The position numbers and the translations under genes are program-made. DNA of 46,201 nt from Oscillospiraceae bacterium. Its GTDB lineage: Bacteria; Bacillota; Clostridia; Oscillospirales; Oscillospiraceae. Location of the stretch: assembly GCA_017409205.1 (NCBI GenBank), contig JAFQTF010000015.1:1-46201 (forward strand), given 5' to 3'. The notes beneath the pieces are model-generated. The model saw nothing but the letters and a program-made list of their open reading frames with translations. It did not search any database and was not told the DNA's origin. This document shows, one piece after another, positions 6,915 through 14,925 of the stretch (the first letter of the stretch is position 1; each line of letters opens with the position of its first letter).

Positions 6915-9047
6915 TTAGCCCACAGGAACGTTGCCGCGGGTGGCCAGATCCAGAACGGCATTGGGATCAAACAGGCCGGTGTCAGTGAACATGGAAGCCT
7001 TGGAAACCATATTCTCACCGGTGACCATCAGACGGGTCTGACGGATATAGCTGGTATTGACCTCGGTATAGGGCGTATCGCCGCTCTTGATCATGAAGCG
7101 GAAGCCATTGTCGTACAGCACATCGAACTTACCGCCGGTATAGTCGCCGATGTCGGTGCCTCTTGCGAAGACGATGGTATCAATCTCACCGATGACGGGA
7201 GAGATCTGGGACTTCCACTTCTGCAGGTCTTCGTTGACCTGTGCTGCGCTGATGTTGGAGTAGTCCTTGTTCTGGAAGGAGTAGCAGGCCAGATTATAGC
7301 CCTTGTTCTTCAGAGCCTCCACCACCTTGGTGGCGCCCACGACCTGCTCATTGTAATAGTCATTGCCCTTCTTGGCAATGGTCTCGGACTGGATGCGGTA
7401 ACCGAAGATGCCCTCATAGCCGCAGACAGCCAGCGTGGCACGGGCGCCCCGGTAGCTGAAATCGGGATGCTGGGCAATGAAATCCTCCAGAATGGGTACC
7501 AGATCATAGTTGCCCACCTGTGTGGCGCCGCTGGCATCCACGTATTCGGCCTTGATATCGCCATTGGCATCCACCACCAGGCGGCTTGCAAAGCCAGCGC
7601 CGCCGGCGTCTGCCACGCCATCCTTGTTGCCGTCGATCATATACTCGAAGTAGTTGACCAGGGTCTCTGTCAGCATCACAGGCTTCTTGCCCTCAGGCAG
7701 CCAGATGGAATCTTCCATATAAACAGAGGTCGTTCCGTCCACAGAGTTGCTGCCCACAAAGCTGTCGAAATCCACCAGAACGTAGTTGTTCAGGTACAGC
7801 TGGTTCAGGATCTTTTCAAATTCAGAGGTGGAAACAAAGTTGCGGTTGAAGGAGCCACCGTTTTCATCGTCAGCGATTGCCCGGTTCATATCCGCCACCA
7901 GAACATGGAAGGACAGGTTGGGAATCAGGGTGGGATCCTGATGCTCCACCAGGCTGTTTCTGGCGTTGATATACTCAGACTTCTTCATGGTCATTTCCTG
8001 GCTCAGTTCTCCGGTGTAGGAGTCGATCAGGCCGATGGCCTTGTCATAGTCATAGCCCTTGGCCAGCTCCTCTGCCTTTTTCAGCAGCTCTGCGCCTTCG
8101 CTTTGCAGTTTCTCAGCAGCAATGGATTCCTGCTGGGCCTTGTCCTTTTCCTGCTGACGCTTCAGCTGTGCATTGTCGATGGCATTGGACAGCGCGCCGA
8201 TGACAAAGGACAGGATCAGCACAACGGACAGACCGGCAATGATGGTGGGCAGATAATATTCCTTGAAGATCTGCTGCTTGGAGGGTCTTCTTCTGCGGCG
8301 GCCCTCAGTGGACTCGGCGCGCTCCCGGATCTCCTGCTGGGTGGGGAAATACAGCTTCACCAGCTTGGTCAGGAAGGGAGGCATTGTCAGCTTGATGGGC
8401 TGAACAGGCTTGCGTTCCTTTCTGGGACGCTCTCTGCGGCGGCGTACGGGCTCCTCGTCCTCGTCCTCCGGGATGGGATCTGCCACATCGTATTCTTCCT
8501 GTGCCTGGTCATCATAGGCCGGCTCCTCATAGGAAGGTGCATCGGCGGCAGGCTCCTCATAAACAGGTTCCTCGTAAACAGGCTCCTCATAAGCAGTCGC
8601 TTCGGGCTGCTGGGGCAGCACCCCGGTATCCATTCCGAAGAAATTGGCCCGGCGGGTGAAGTCCATGTCTGCAGTCAGGTCTGCATCATCCGGATACAGA
8701 TCCTCCTCGTCGTCCTCTTCATCGTCAAAGCCCAGACCGTCCAGATCCAGATCATCCAGATCCAGGTCGTCTGCTTCCGCTTCAAAGTCGGCCTCATAGG
8801 CAGATTCTGCCTTCTCTTCCGGAACAACGGCAGTCACATCAGGGGCTTCTTCCTGATCCAGGCTGTCCAGATCAAAATCCTCAAATTCGTCCGCAGACAC
8901 CTGCTCCAGGTCAATGCCCAGGGCAGCATCATCAAACTGGCTCAGGTCCAGATCGTCATCAGTATATTCAGAATCTAAAATGGCTTTGGGGTCGAAGCCA
9001 TATTCTTTTTCAAAATCGAAATCGAGATCGAAATCGTTCTTCGCCAT
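6915..9047 (-). CDS. Membrane-anchored NodB-like (polysaccharide deacetylase fold) protein, probably non-catalytic
   Basis: A 710-residue protein. Residues 1-200 are very acidic and disordered, with a YEEPVYEEP repeat near 153-178. Residues 201-260 are rich in Arg/Lys, and 266-286 form one membrane helix. A coiled-coil-like stretch follows (290-330). From about 376 there is a domain resembling Clostridia polysaccharide deacetylases, with the PEGKKPVMLT lead-in, YDLVPILEDFIAQHPDFSYRG and FARGTDIGDY. The usual Asp-Asp after the lead-in reads ETLV here (about 461-464), and the expected His-x3-His region reads YSFQN, so the metal site seems lost. Topology suggests a cytoplasmic acidic tail and an outer wall-facing domain. 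The exact role is unknown. Confidence 0.65.
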   Translation of the reverse strand: MAKNDFDLDFDFEKEYGFDPKAILDSEYTDDDLDLSQFDDAALGIDLEQVSADEFEDFDLDSLDQEEAPDVTAVVPEEKAESAYEADFEAEADDLDLDDLDLDGLGFDDEEDDEEDLYPDDADLTADMDFTRRANFFGMDTGVLPQQPEATAYEEPVYEEPVYEEPAADAPSYEEPAYDDQAQEEYDVADPIPEDEDEEPVRRRRERPRKERKPVQPIKLTMPPFLTKLVKLYFPTQQEIRERAESTEGRRRRRPSKQQIFKEYYLPTIIAGLSVVLILSFVIGALSNAIDNAQLKRQQEKDKAQQESIAAEKLQSEGAELLKKAEELAKGYDYDKAIGLIDSYTGELSQEMTMKKSEYINARNSLVEHQDPTLIPNLSFHVLVADMNRAIADDENGGSFNRNFVSTSEFEKILNQLYLNNYVLVDFDSFVGSNSVDGTTSVYMEDSIWLPEGKKPVMLTETLVNYFEYMIDGNKDGVADAGGAGFASRLVVDANGDIKAEYVDASGATQVGNYDLVPILEDFIAQHPDFSYRGARATLAVCGYEGIFGYRIQSETIAKKGNDYYNEQVVGATKVVEALKNKGYNLACYSFQNKDYSNISAAQVNEDLQKWKSQISPVIGEIDTIVFARGTDIGDYTGGKFDVLYDNGFRFMIKSGDTPYTEVNTSYIRQTRLMVTGENMVSKASMFTDTGLFDPNAVLDLATRGNVPVG

Positions 9048-9081
9048 AGCAAATCCCTGCCTTTACGGTATAGTCAATAGT

Positions 9082-9110
9082 ATTCTAGCATTATTCGATA
9101 AAAAATGCAA
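9082..9110 (-). promoter_or_regulatory. Promoter of the NodB-like gene
   Basis: On the minus strand, TTGCAT, a 17-base spacer and TAGAAT lie about 35 bases before the start codon at 9047. Confidence 0.6.
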
Positions 9111-9238
9111 GATGAATCCAAAGAATTCATAAAAATACAATAAACTTCCGGAAACGGATGCACTTTACATAAAACTCCCCCTTTCAGGCGGAAATATCCG
9201 CTGTTTTTCCCCAACAGCGGATCTCTCTTAAGAATTAT

Positions 9239-10228
9239 TTATAGATACCGGATGCTGATCTCACCAAAATCCGCATCATTTTCCACCAGAATGACATGTG
9301 CTGCATCCGGACCGGGACTGCCGTATTCCTGCACCGTGCCGAAGGCAGTTTTGTTGATACACTGCACCTGGACATTCCGGGGAACATACAGCGTCATGGA
9401 GCCGAAGATACACTTGAGCCCGATGCGGCAGTCCTCAGAAAATGCTGCACAGTCATGAAGGTCTATCACCAAATCGCCGAAACAGACGCTCCCCTCTCCT
9501 CCCTCCAGCACCGGCAGGCTGATGGTTCGGTGATCATCGCCAAAAAAGGTACTGCATACAAAGGTATTCTTCCGATATTCGAAGATATTTTTTCCCGCAC
9601 CGTTGACGGAAAGATGCACTCTGTTTCCCTGTTTCCCCCGGAGGCTGTCCACCAGTAAGCTCAGACCGAAAAATACCAGCAGAATCGGAAGCAGCAGTTC
9701 TTCATTCAGCTGCACCCTGGGACAAAAGACTGCACAATATAAATAGTATCCGCCAAACAGTGCACAACCCAGTCGGAACATGCTGAACCTGGGATATAGG
9801 CCAAACAGGCCGAATACCGTCAATCCTGTCAAACCCAGCAATGTCCAGAACGGGACATAAAATAAGTGCAGCGGAAACATCTCCACCGCCAGCAGTATAC
9901 CGCCGGTCAGCAGCAGCCACAGCGCAATTCCGATTCCTTCTTTTCTGCCTGGCATTTTCCTCCGAACAGGAACAGATTCCTCCGGTTCAGACGGAATGGA
10001 TGTCTCTCTTACTTTCGTCTGTCTCTCCACACCCAGAAGTTCGTCAATGGTGATACTGAACATCTCAGACAGCTTCGGCAGCATGCTGATATCCGGGCAG
10101 GACTGATCATTCTCCCATTTGCTCACTGCCTGGGCCGTCACCCCCAGCTGTTCCGCCAGACTGTCCTGGGTCAGTCCCAGTCTTTTTCGGTGAGCCGCAA
10201 TCCGTCTGCCCAGTGTTTCTTCTGTCAT
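9239..10228 (-). CDS. XRE-type regulator with membrane helices and LiaF-like C-terminal domain
   Basis: A 329-residue fusion. Residues 1-68 are a Cro/CI-type helix-turn-helix (RLGLTQDSLAEQLGVTAQAVSKWEN). A short linker leads to several hydrophobic segments between about 100 and 195. The last ~120 residues resemble the C-terminal domain of LiaF/VraT-type envelope proteins, with alternating beta strands and CIFGSMTLYVPRNVQVQ. The start at 10228 has a GGGAGG site. It may be a one-component sensor that links envelope state to transcription; that is inference from the domain order. Confidence 0.78.
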   Translation of the reverse strand: MTEETLGRRIAAHRKRLGLTQDSLAEQLGVTAQAVSKWENDQSCPDISMLPKLSEMFSITIDELLGVERQTKVRETSIPSEPEESVPVRRKMPGRKEGIGIALWLLLTGGILLAVEMFPLHLFYVPFWTLLGLTGLTVFGLFGLYPRFSMFRLGCALFGGYYLYCAVFCPRVQLNEELLLPILLVFFGLSLLVDSLRGKQGNRVHLSVNGAGKNIFEYRKNTFVCSTFFGDDHRTISLPVLEGGEGSVCFGDLVIDLHDCAAFSEDCRIGLKCIFGSMTLYVPRNVQVQCINKTAFGTVQEYGSPGPDAAHVILVENDADFGEISIRYL

Positions 10229-10382
10229 ACAAGGTTCCTCCCTTTTTTCTGTGTTTCGGATCCGTTGGATTCATCATGCCACATTTTGTCAGAAAAAGCT
10301 ATCAAGCATTCGTTAATTTCCGGTTTCTTTTTTCACAACCGGCAGTTGAATCCACCTCAACCAGCGGTTGTTTCCATTTTTC

Positions 10383-10411
10383 TTGCAAAGAAATCCGGAT
10401 TATGGTATAGT
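10383..10411 (+). promoter_or_regulatory. Promoter of the LURP-one/luxS/mtnN operon
   Basis: TTGCAA (10383-10388), 17-base spacer and TATAGT (10406-10411), followed by a GGAGG site and the first gene of the operon. Confidence 0.7.
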
Positions 10412-10432
10412 ACAGCCAAAGGAGGCGGTGAT

Positions 10433-10918
10433 ATGGAGCTTTACATCAAGCAAAGGATATTCTCCTGGACCGACAGTTATGACGTTTATGATGATACCGG
10501 CGAAGCCCGATATGAGGTCCGGGCTGCCCTGTTCTCCCTGGGCCACCAGATCCATGTATATGACCGGCGGGCCGATGAGCGAAGTGAAGAAATCGGCTGC
10601 ATCCGGCAGAAGCTGTTTACCCTGCTGCCCACCTTCGAGATTGAGATCGGTGGACGGGTGGTAGGCACCATCCGAAAGAAATTCACCCTGTTCCGTCAGG
10701 ATTACCTGGTGGATTACCTGGGCTGGGATGTGGAAGGGGATTTTATGGGCTGGGACTACCGGATCCATCAGAATGGCCGGGAACTGCTTTCCATCACGAA
10801 GGAGATCTGGAACTGGTCCGACACCTACACCCTCCGCTTCCGGGATCCTGCCGACGAGATCCCGGGCCTGCTGCTGGTGCTGGCCATCGACGCGGCAAAC
10901 TGTTCCCACAATGATTAG
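10433..10918 (+). CDS. LURP-one-related (YxjI-like) protein
   Basis: A 161-residue soluble beta-rich protein. It starts MELYIKQRIFSWTDSYDVYD, and the pattern of repeated YEVRAALFSLGHQIHVYD and IGCIRQKLFTLLPTFEIE strands matches the LURP-one-related/YxjI family, a Tubby-like barrel of unknown function. The start is supported by a GGAGG site 7 bases upstream. It is the first gene of an operon with luxS and mtnN, 11 bases before luxS. No enzymatic residues are known for the family. Confidence 0.82.
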   Translation: MELYIKQRIFSWTDSYDVYDDTGEARYEVRAALFSLGHQIHVYDRRADERSEEIGCIRQKLFTLLPTFEIEIGGRVVGTIRKKFTLFRQDYLVDYLGWDVEGDFMGWDYRIHQNGRELLSITKEIWNWSDTYTLRFRDPADEIPGLLLVLAIDAANCSHND

Positions 10919-10929
10919 GAGTAACTGCT

Positions 10930-11406
10930 ATGGAAAAAATCACAAGCTTCACCATCGATCACATCAAGTTGCTGCCGGGACTTTATGTATCCCGGAAGGA
11001 TAAGATCGGCACAGAAACCGTCACCACCTTCGACCTGCGGCTGACCAAGCCCAATGATGAGCCGGTGATGAACACCGCCGAGATGCACACCATGGAGCAT
11101 CTGGCTGCCACCTATCTGCGCAATGAACCCAACTGGAAAGAGAAGGTCATCTACTTCGGCCCCATGGGCTGCCGCACCGGCTTCTACCTGCTGCTGGCCG
11201 GAGATCTGAGCAGCCGGGACGTCCTGCCGCTGGTGACAGACTGCTTCCGGTTCATCCGGGATTTCCGGGGAGAAGTTCCCGGCGCCAGTGCAAAGGACTG
11301 CGGAAACTATCTGGACATGAACTTACCCATGACAAATTACTGGGGCGCAAGATATACCGCCCTGCTGGAAACCATTGACGAAACCCGGCTGGTCTACCCG
11401 GAATAA
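10930..11406 (+). CDS. luxS: S-ribosylhomocysteine lyase LuxS
   Basis: Cleaves S-ribosylhomocysteine to homocysteine and DPD, the precursor of autoinducer-2. The protein has 158 residues, the usual length. The metal-binding HTMEHL motif gives His53 and His57 with Glu56 as general base, and Cys124 in KDCGNY is the third ligand. Cys81 in GPMGCRTGFY is the catalytic Cys. A GGAG-type site precedes the ATG. It sits 12 bases before mtnN, which makes its substrate, so both steps of SAH detoxification are in one operon. Confidence 0.97.
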   Translation: MEKITSFTIDHIKLLPGLYVSRKDKIGTETVTTFDLRLTKPNDEPVMNTAEMHTMEHLAATYLRNEPNWKEKVIYFGPMGCRTGFYLLLAGDLSSRDVLPLVTDCFRFIRDFRGEVPGASAKDCGNYLDMNLPMTNYWGARYTALLETIDETRLVYPE

Positions 11407-11418
11407 AGGAGAGATACT

Positions 11419-12126
11419 ATGACAAAACTCGGCATTATCGGCGCCATGCAGGAGGAAGTGGAGACCCTGCTGGCCCTGACAGAAAATATAAAAGAGCTGC
11501 ACAAGGCAGGCTCCGTCTTTTATGAAGGCGTGCTGGAAGAGCTTCCCGTAGTCATTGTCCAGTGCGGCGTGGGCAAGGTCAATGCTGCCATGTGCACCCA
11601 GGTGCTGTGCGACCTGTTTGGCGTGACCCATATCGTCAATACCGGCATTGCCGGTTCCCTCTGCGCCCGGCTGGACATCGGCGATCTGGTGGTGAGCCGG
11701 GATGCCATGTATCATGACGTGGACGCCGTCCACTTCGGCTATCCCTACGGCAAGGTGCCCGGTATGGACACCACCGAATTCCCCGCCGATGAAGCCATGA
11801 TCCGCTATGCCTTCGCCGCTGCCGAGGCTGTGAATCCCGGCCATACGACCATTGGCCGTGTCGCCTCCGGCGACCAGTTTGTTGCCGTGAAGGAGCTGAA
11901 GGAAAAGATCATCGCCTGTACCCAGGGCCTGTGTACCGAAATGGAGGGCGCCGCCATCGCCCAGACCGCCTACCGCAACAGCGTGCCCTTTGTGATCCTG
12001 CGGGCCATTTCCGACAAGGCCGACGACAGCGCCGAAATGGACTACCCTACCTTTGAGCGCATCGCTGCCCACCGCTGCGCCGAAGTCACCCGGCACCTGG
12101 CCCGGCAGCTGAAGGCCGCCCAATAA
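11419..12126 (+). CDS. mtnN: 5'-methylthioadenosine/S-adenosylhomocysteine nucleosidase
   Basis: A 235-residue cytoplasmic nucleosidase that removes adenine from SAH and MTA. Family features are GIIGAMQEEVE at the N-terminus (catalytic Glu), FGVTHIVNTGIAGSL, IGDLVVS, and TEMEGAAIAQ followed by RAISDKAD, which supply the ribose-binding Glu and catalytic Asp. The AAGGAGAG site and position after luxS indicate co-translation in the SAM recycling operon. Length is normal. Confidence 0.97.
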   Translation: MTKLGIIGAMQEEVETLLALTENIKELHKAGSVFYEGVLEELPVVIVQCGVGKVNAAMCTQVLCDLFGVTHIVNTGIAGSLCARLDIGDLVVSRDAMYHDVDAVHFGYPYGKVPGMDTTEFPADEAMIRYAFAAAEAVNPGHTTIGRVASGDQFVAVKELKEKIIACTQGLCTEMEGAAIAQTAYRNSVPFVILRAISDKADDSAEMDYPTFERIAAHRCAEVTRHLARQLKAAQ

Positions 12127-12278
12127 CCGGCAAAGCCATCCCCACCGGGACGGTACATATCCAACAGGCAACAGGCACAGCAGACCATTCTGCCGTGCCT
12201 GTTTTGATCCACTACCATATTATAGTATATGCAGCGAAACAAACCTGAACCGGTCCAACCTCCGCGTACCGCAGAAAA

Positions 12279-12299
12279 GGCCCCCATATAGGGGGCACC
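12279..12299 (+). terminator. Terminator of the luxS-mtnN operon
   Basis: A GC stem of G/C runs (12280-12285 with 12291-12296, loop ATATA) is followed by CTTTTTT. It lies about 150 bases after mtnN. Confidence 0.7.
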
Positions 12300-12327
12300 T
12301 TTTTTCCAAAGCCGGCAGACATCGCAA

Positions 12328-12363
12328 AAATCCGGCCTGTGACCGAAACCACAGGCCGGATTT
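12328..12363 (-). terminator. Terminator of the GH79-like gene
   Basis: A perfect 14-bp stem (12328-12341 with 12350-12363) with a T-run on the minus strand, 40 bases after the hydrolase stop. Confidence 0.8.
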
Positions 12364-12403
12364 GCTGGTTTGCGGACTCCGCCGACAGCGGAGATTCTTC
12401 GCC

Positions 12404-13900
12404 TTACAGAACGAAGAAGGCGCAGGAAGCGGCAGGCAGCTCCACCTTGCCGGAAACGGCAACGGGAGTCAGTTCGGGCAGGGCATCGTTTTCACCCAGC
12501 ACCAGATCCCTGCCGTTCAGGCACATGACCCGGGAGCGCAGGCCGTCCCGGCCGGTGAGGACGTAAGCCTCAGCCTCTCTGGGCAGCTCCACAGTGGTAA
12601 CATCGGTGGTGGAGTTGTTAATCACCAGATAGGCCATGCCTTCCTTGCCGTCCTTGCGGGAGTGGGCAAAGACATGGGCGCCTTCCCGGATGGATTCGCC
12701 GGAGGCATAGACAGTTCTGCCCATGAGGCGGGTCCACAGCAGGGCGGCAAAGTAGTTGGGCCGGGGCTCAAAGGTGCCGTGCTTCAGGAAGCCGTAGTCA
12801 GAGGAAGCAAGCGTATTGTGGAAGATGACACCATCGGTGATGGATGCGAACTCACCCAGTTCGTTCAGGGTACGCAGCACATCCAGATAGGTGGAAGCCC
12901 AGGTGTCACCACCGCCGCCGGCATCACCGGACTCGGTGACCCACATCTGGCCGCCGGGAACATATTTGTCCCGTGAGACAGCTGCATACCGTGCGCAGGC
13001 ACCAGCCATAGCCAGGTAAGCCTCGCCGGTAGCCTCCTCAGGCTGCCAGTGCATGGCGGGCATCATGGAAGCCAGACGCTCGGAAATACCATTATAATAA
13101 TGATAGCTGAATACATCCAGCTTCTCGGTGCAGCCCTCCATAAGCTCATCGGTATTCAGCGTTACGCCGAAGGCAGCGCCCACACCGGCTGTACTCTTCT
13201 CAGCCTCGCCCGCACCGTTCATGGCATCGATGGTGCAGGGGCCAACCACCAGGGTATCGGGATAATTCTCCCGGACCCACTTGTGGAACAGATCCTGATC
13301 CCGGCGGAAATCCGCAGCGGTATAGCCCACAGGGAAACCGGTGGTCTGCAGGATGTTGGGCTCGTTGGTGAATTCCACGGCATCGATGGGGTGACCCAGT
13401 TCCCGGCTCAGGGAGAAGATCTTCTCTGCCTCGCTGGGGTTCCAGGGCTCCTGAGCACTGTGCAGGCCATCGCAGTTGGCTACGCTGATCAGCAGCTTGC
13501 CGCCCACGGCCTCCACAAAGTTGATGAGATTGACCCACTGCTGACGGGTCATGGCGCTCTGATAACCCTCGGGCATGCCCTTGCCGTCGAAATCATAATA
13601 TGTCTTGGTTGCCCAGGTGCCGGAGACGCGGACCCACACAGGGCCCAGTTCCTTTGCCAGAGCAATGAGCCGGGGATTGGTGGTATCGATGGGGTCATAC
13701 CACTGCATCAGATTTGCCATTTCGGCAGCAGAGGAAATAGGCGGGAAAATCTCGGTACCAGCGATCTGGCCGGGGGTATAGGCTTTCCAGAAGGTGCCGC
13801 CGGTAACCTCGGTCATTTCAACGTTATAGGAAACCAGACGCTCATCCACAGTACGCAGCTCTTCCAGACCGGACAGCTGCAGCTTTACAAATTCAGCCAT
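12404..13900 (-). CDS. GH79-like glycoside hydrolase (probable beta-glucuronidase)
   Basis: A 498-residue cytoplasmic enzyme with no signal peptide. The N-terminal SYNVEMTEVTGG segment and VWVRVSGTWATKTYYDFDG strand (about 88-106) resemble the heparanase/beta-glucuronidase family GH79 (clan GH-A TIM barrel). The probable acid/base is Glu180 in FTNEPN and the probable nucleophile Glu323 in VTESGD. A C-terminal beta domain from about 400 fits the family. An AAGGAG-type site precedes 13900. It neighbours a TetR regulator and a GPH hexuronide-type symporter, so intracellular hydrolysis of imported glucuronides is likely. The family call is by motif only; another clan GH-A family is possible. Confidence 0.65.
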   Translation of the reverse strand: MAEFVKLQLSGLEELRTVDERLVSYNVEMTEVTGGTFWKAYTPGQIAGTEIFPPISSAAEMANLMQWYDPIDTTNPRLIALAKELGPVWVRVSGTWATKTYYDFDGKGMPEGYQSAMTRQQWVNLINFVEAVGGKLLISVANCDGLHSAQEPWNPSEAEKIFSLSRELGHPIDAVEFTNEPNILQTTGFPVGYTAADFRRDQDLFHKWVRENYPDTLVVGPCTIDAMNGAGEAEKSTAGVGAAFGVTLNTDELMEGCTEKLDVFSYHYYNGISERLASMMPAMHWQPEEATGEAYLAMAGACARYAAVSRDKYVPGGQMWVTESGDAGGGGDTWASTYLDVLRTLNELGEFASITDGVIFHNTLASSDYGFLKHGTFEPRPNYFAALLWTRLMGRTVYASGESIREGAHVFAHSRKDGKEGMAYLVINNSTTDVTTVELPREAEAYVLTGRDGLRSRVMCLNGRDLVLGENDALPELTPVAVSGKVELPAASCAFFVL

Positions 13901-14067
13901 TTTGTGTTCATTCTCCTTATTTTCCAGTATTTTCAGGTTGTTTTTCTCCTGCTGAAGGTATTATAATAAAATAAATCCGCTCAGCACAGACTCAAACCGC
14001 GGCAACTGTGACACGACGCCACAAAAAAAGAAATTGCCTTTGCACATATCGTACAAAGGCAATCGAA

Positions 14068-14646
14068 TCAAAACCATTCACTTACCGCAGGAACCAGCGG
14101 CTCACTGACAAGCCGCAAAGCGATGCGGGTCATTTCCTGCACGCTCTCCCGAAAACCGTCGTGATGCCAGTTTACCATCATGATCATCAGTCCACAGAGG
14201 GCAAACCGCAGCACATGATCCCGCATATTGGGATTTTCATCATAGCGCACATATTTCTGATTCAGTCCGTCGCTGACATTGTGGATAGCCCGCTCCATCA
14301 GCACACCGCTGAGGCCGCTGTGCTCCAGAGCATCCAGAAGAGGCTTCTGGCTTTTCCAGAAGAGAAAGAAGCTTTCCATGTCCTTCTGCAGTACATTGTC
14401 TCCATTAAAATCCACAGAGGACCGGTACATGTCATAATCCAGCATGGTATGATCCAGCAGAGCAAAGAGGGCGCCGTCCTTACTGGAAAAATACCGGTAA
14501 AACGCCTTTCTGGGAATACCTGCATGAATACAGAAATCGCTGACGCTGATTTCCTCGTACCGGCGGATATTCATCAGTTCCACAAGACACTGCTCCAGCT
14601 CCCGCTGCCGGGCAGCGGACTGTTCCGTTTTACACAGTTTATACAT
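14068..14646 (-). CDS. TetR-family transcriptional regulator
   Basis: A 192-residue regulator. The N-terminal helix-turn-helix contains YEEISVSDFCIHAGIPRKAFYRYFSSKD (residues about 31-58), with the TetR-type FYRYFSSK recognition motif. The C-terminal helical ligand domain is not specific to any subfamily. The start at 14646 (MYKLCKTEQ) has GGAG at usable spacing; a longer frame to 14772 has none. It is divergent from the GPH symporter gene and close to the GH79-like gene, so it probably controls glycoside uptake and cleavage. Confidence 0.88.
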   Translation of the reverse strand: MYKLCKTEQSAARQRELEQCLVELMNIRRYEEISVSDFCIHAGIPRKAFYRYFSSKDGALFALLDHTMLDYDMYRSSVDFNGDNVLQKDMESFFLFWKSQKPLLDALEHSGLSGVLMERAIHNVSDGLNQKYVRYDENPNMRDHVLRFALCGLMIMMVNWHHDGFRESVQEMTRIALRLVSEPLVPAVSEWF

Positions 14647-14677
14647 AGCCAACACTCCGTTTTCAGGATTCTTTTGT

Positions 14678-14706
14678 ATTATACCTTTATTTATCAAAAA
14701 AATCAA
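14678..14706 (-). promoter_or_regulatory. Promoter of the tetR-family gene
   Basis: On the minus strand, TTGATT, 17-base spacer and TATAAT. The rest of the 279-base divergent region toward 14926 is AT-rich. I see no convincing vegetative promoter for the symporter there, only TATAAA-like sequence near 14811. Confidence 0.65.
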
Positions 14707-14925
14707 CCGTTTTGTAAATTGTGAACAAATTATAACCATCATAATTCTATTGTCGGTGTCACAAAATCGCAATAATGTACCTAGTAAAGTTTTAGTAAAT
14801 TTATTACAATATAAAAGGCAAAAATCCCGGATGTCCGCGGTCTGCTCTGCTTCATTTCTCCAAGGAAAAATGTGGCCGAACGATTTGAAAAAGCCGGGAA
14901 ATACCTGAAATAAGGAGAAAAAAGT

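Noticed and set aside
8512-8595. Short repeats in the acidic gene as a DNA repeat array or CRISPR
   Set aside because: They are the codons of the YEEPVYEEP protein repeat, in frame and without spacers.
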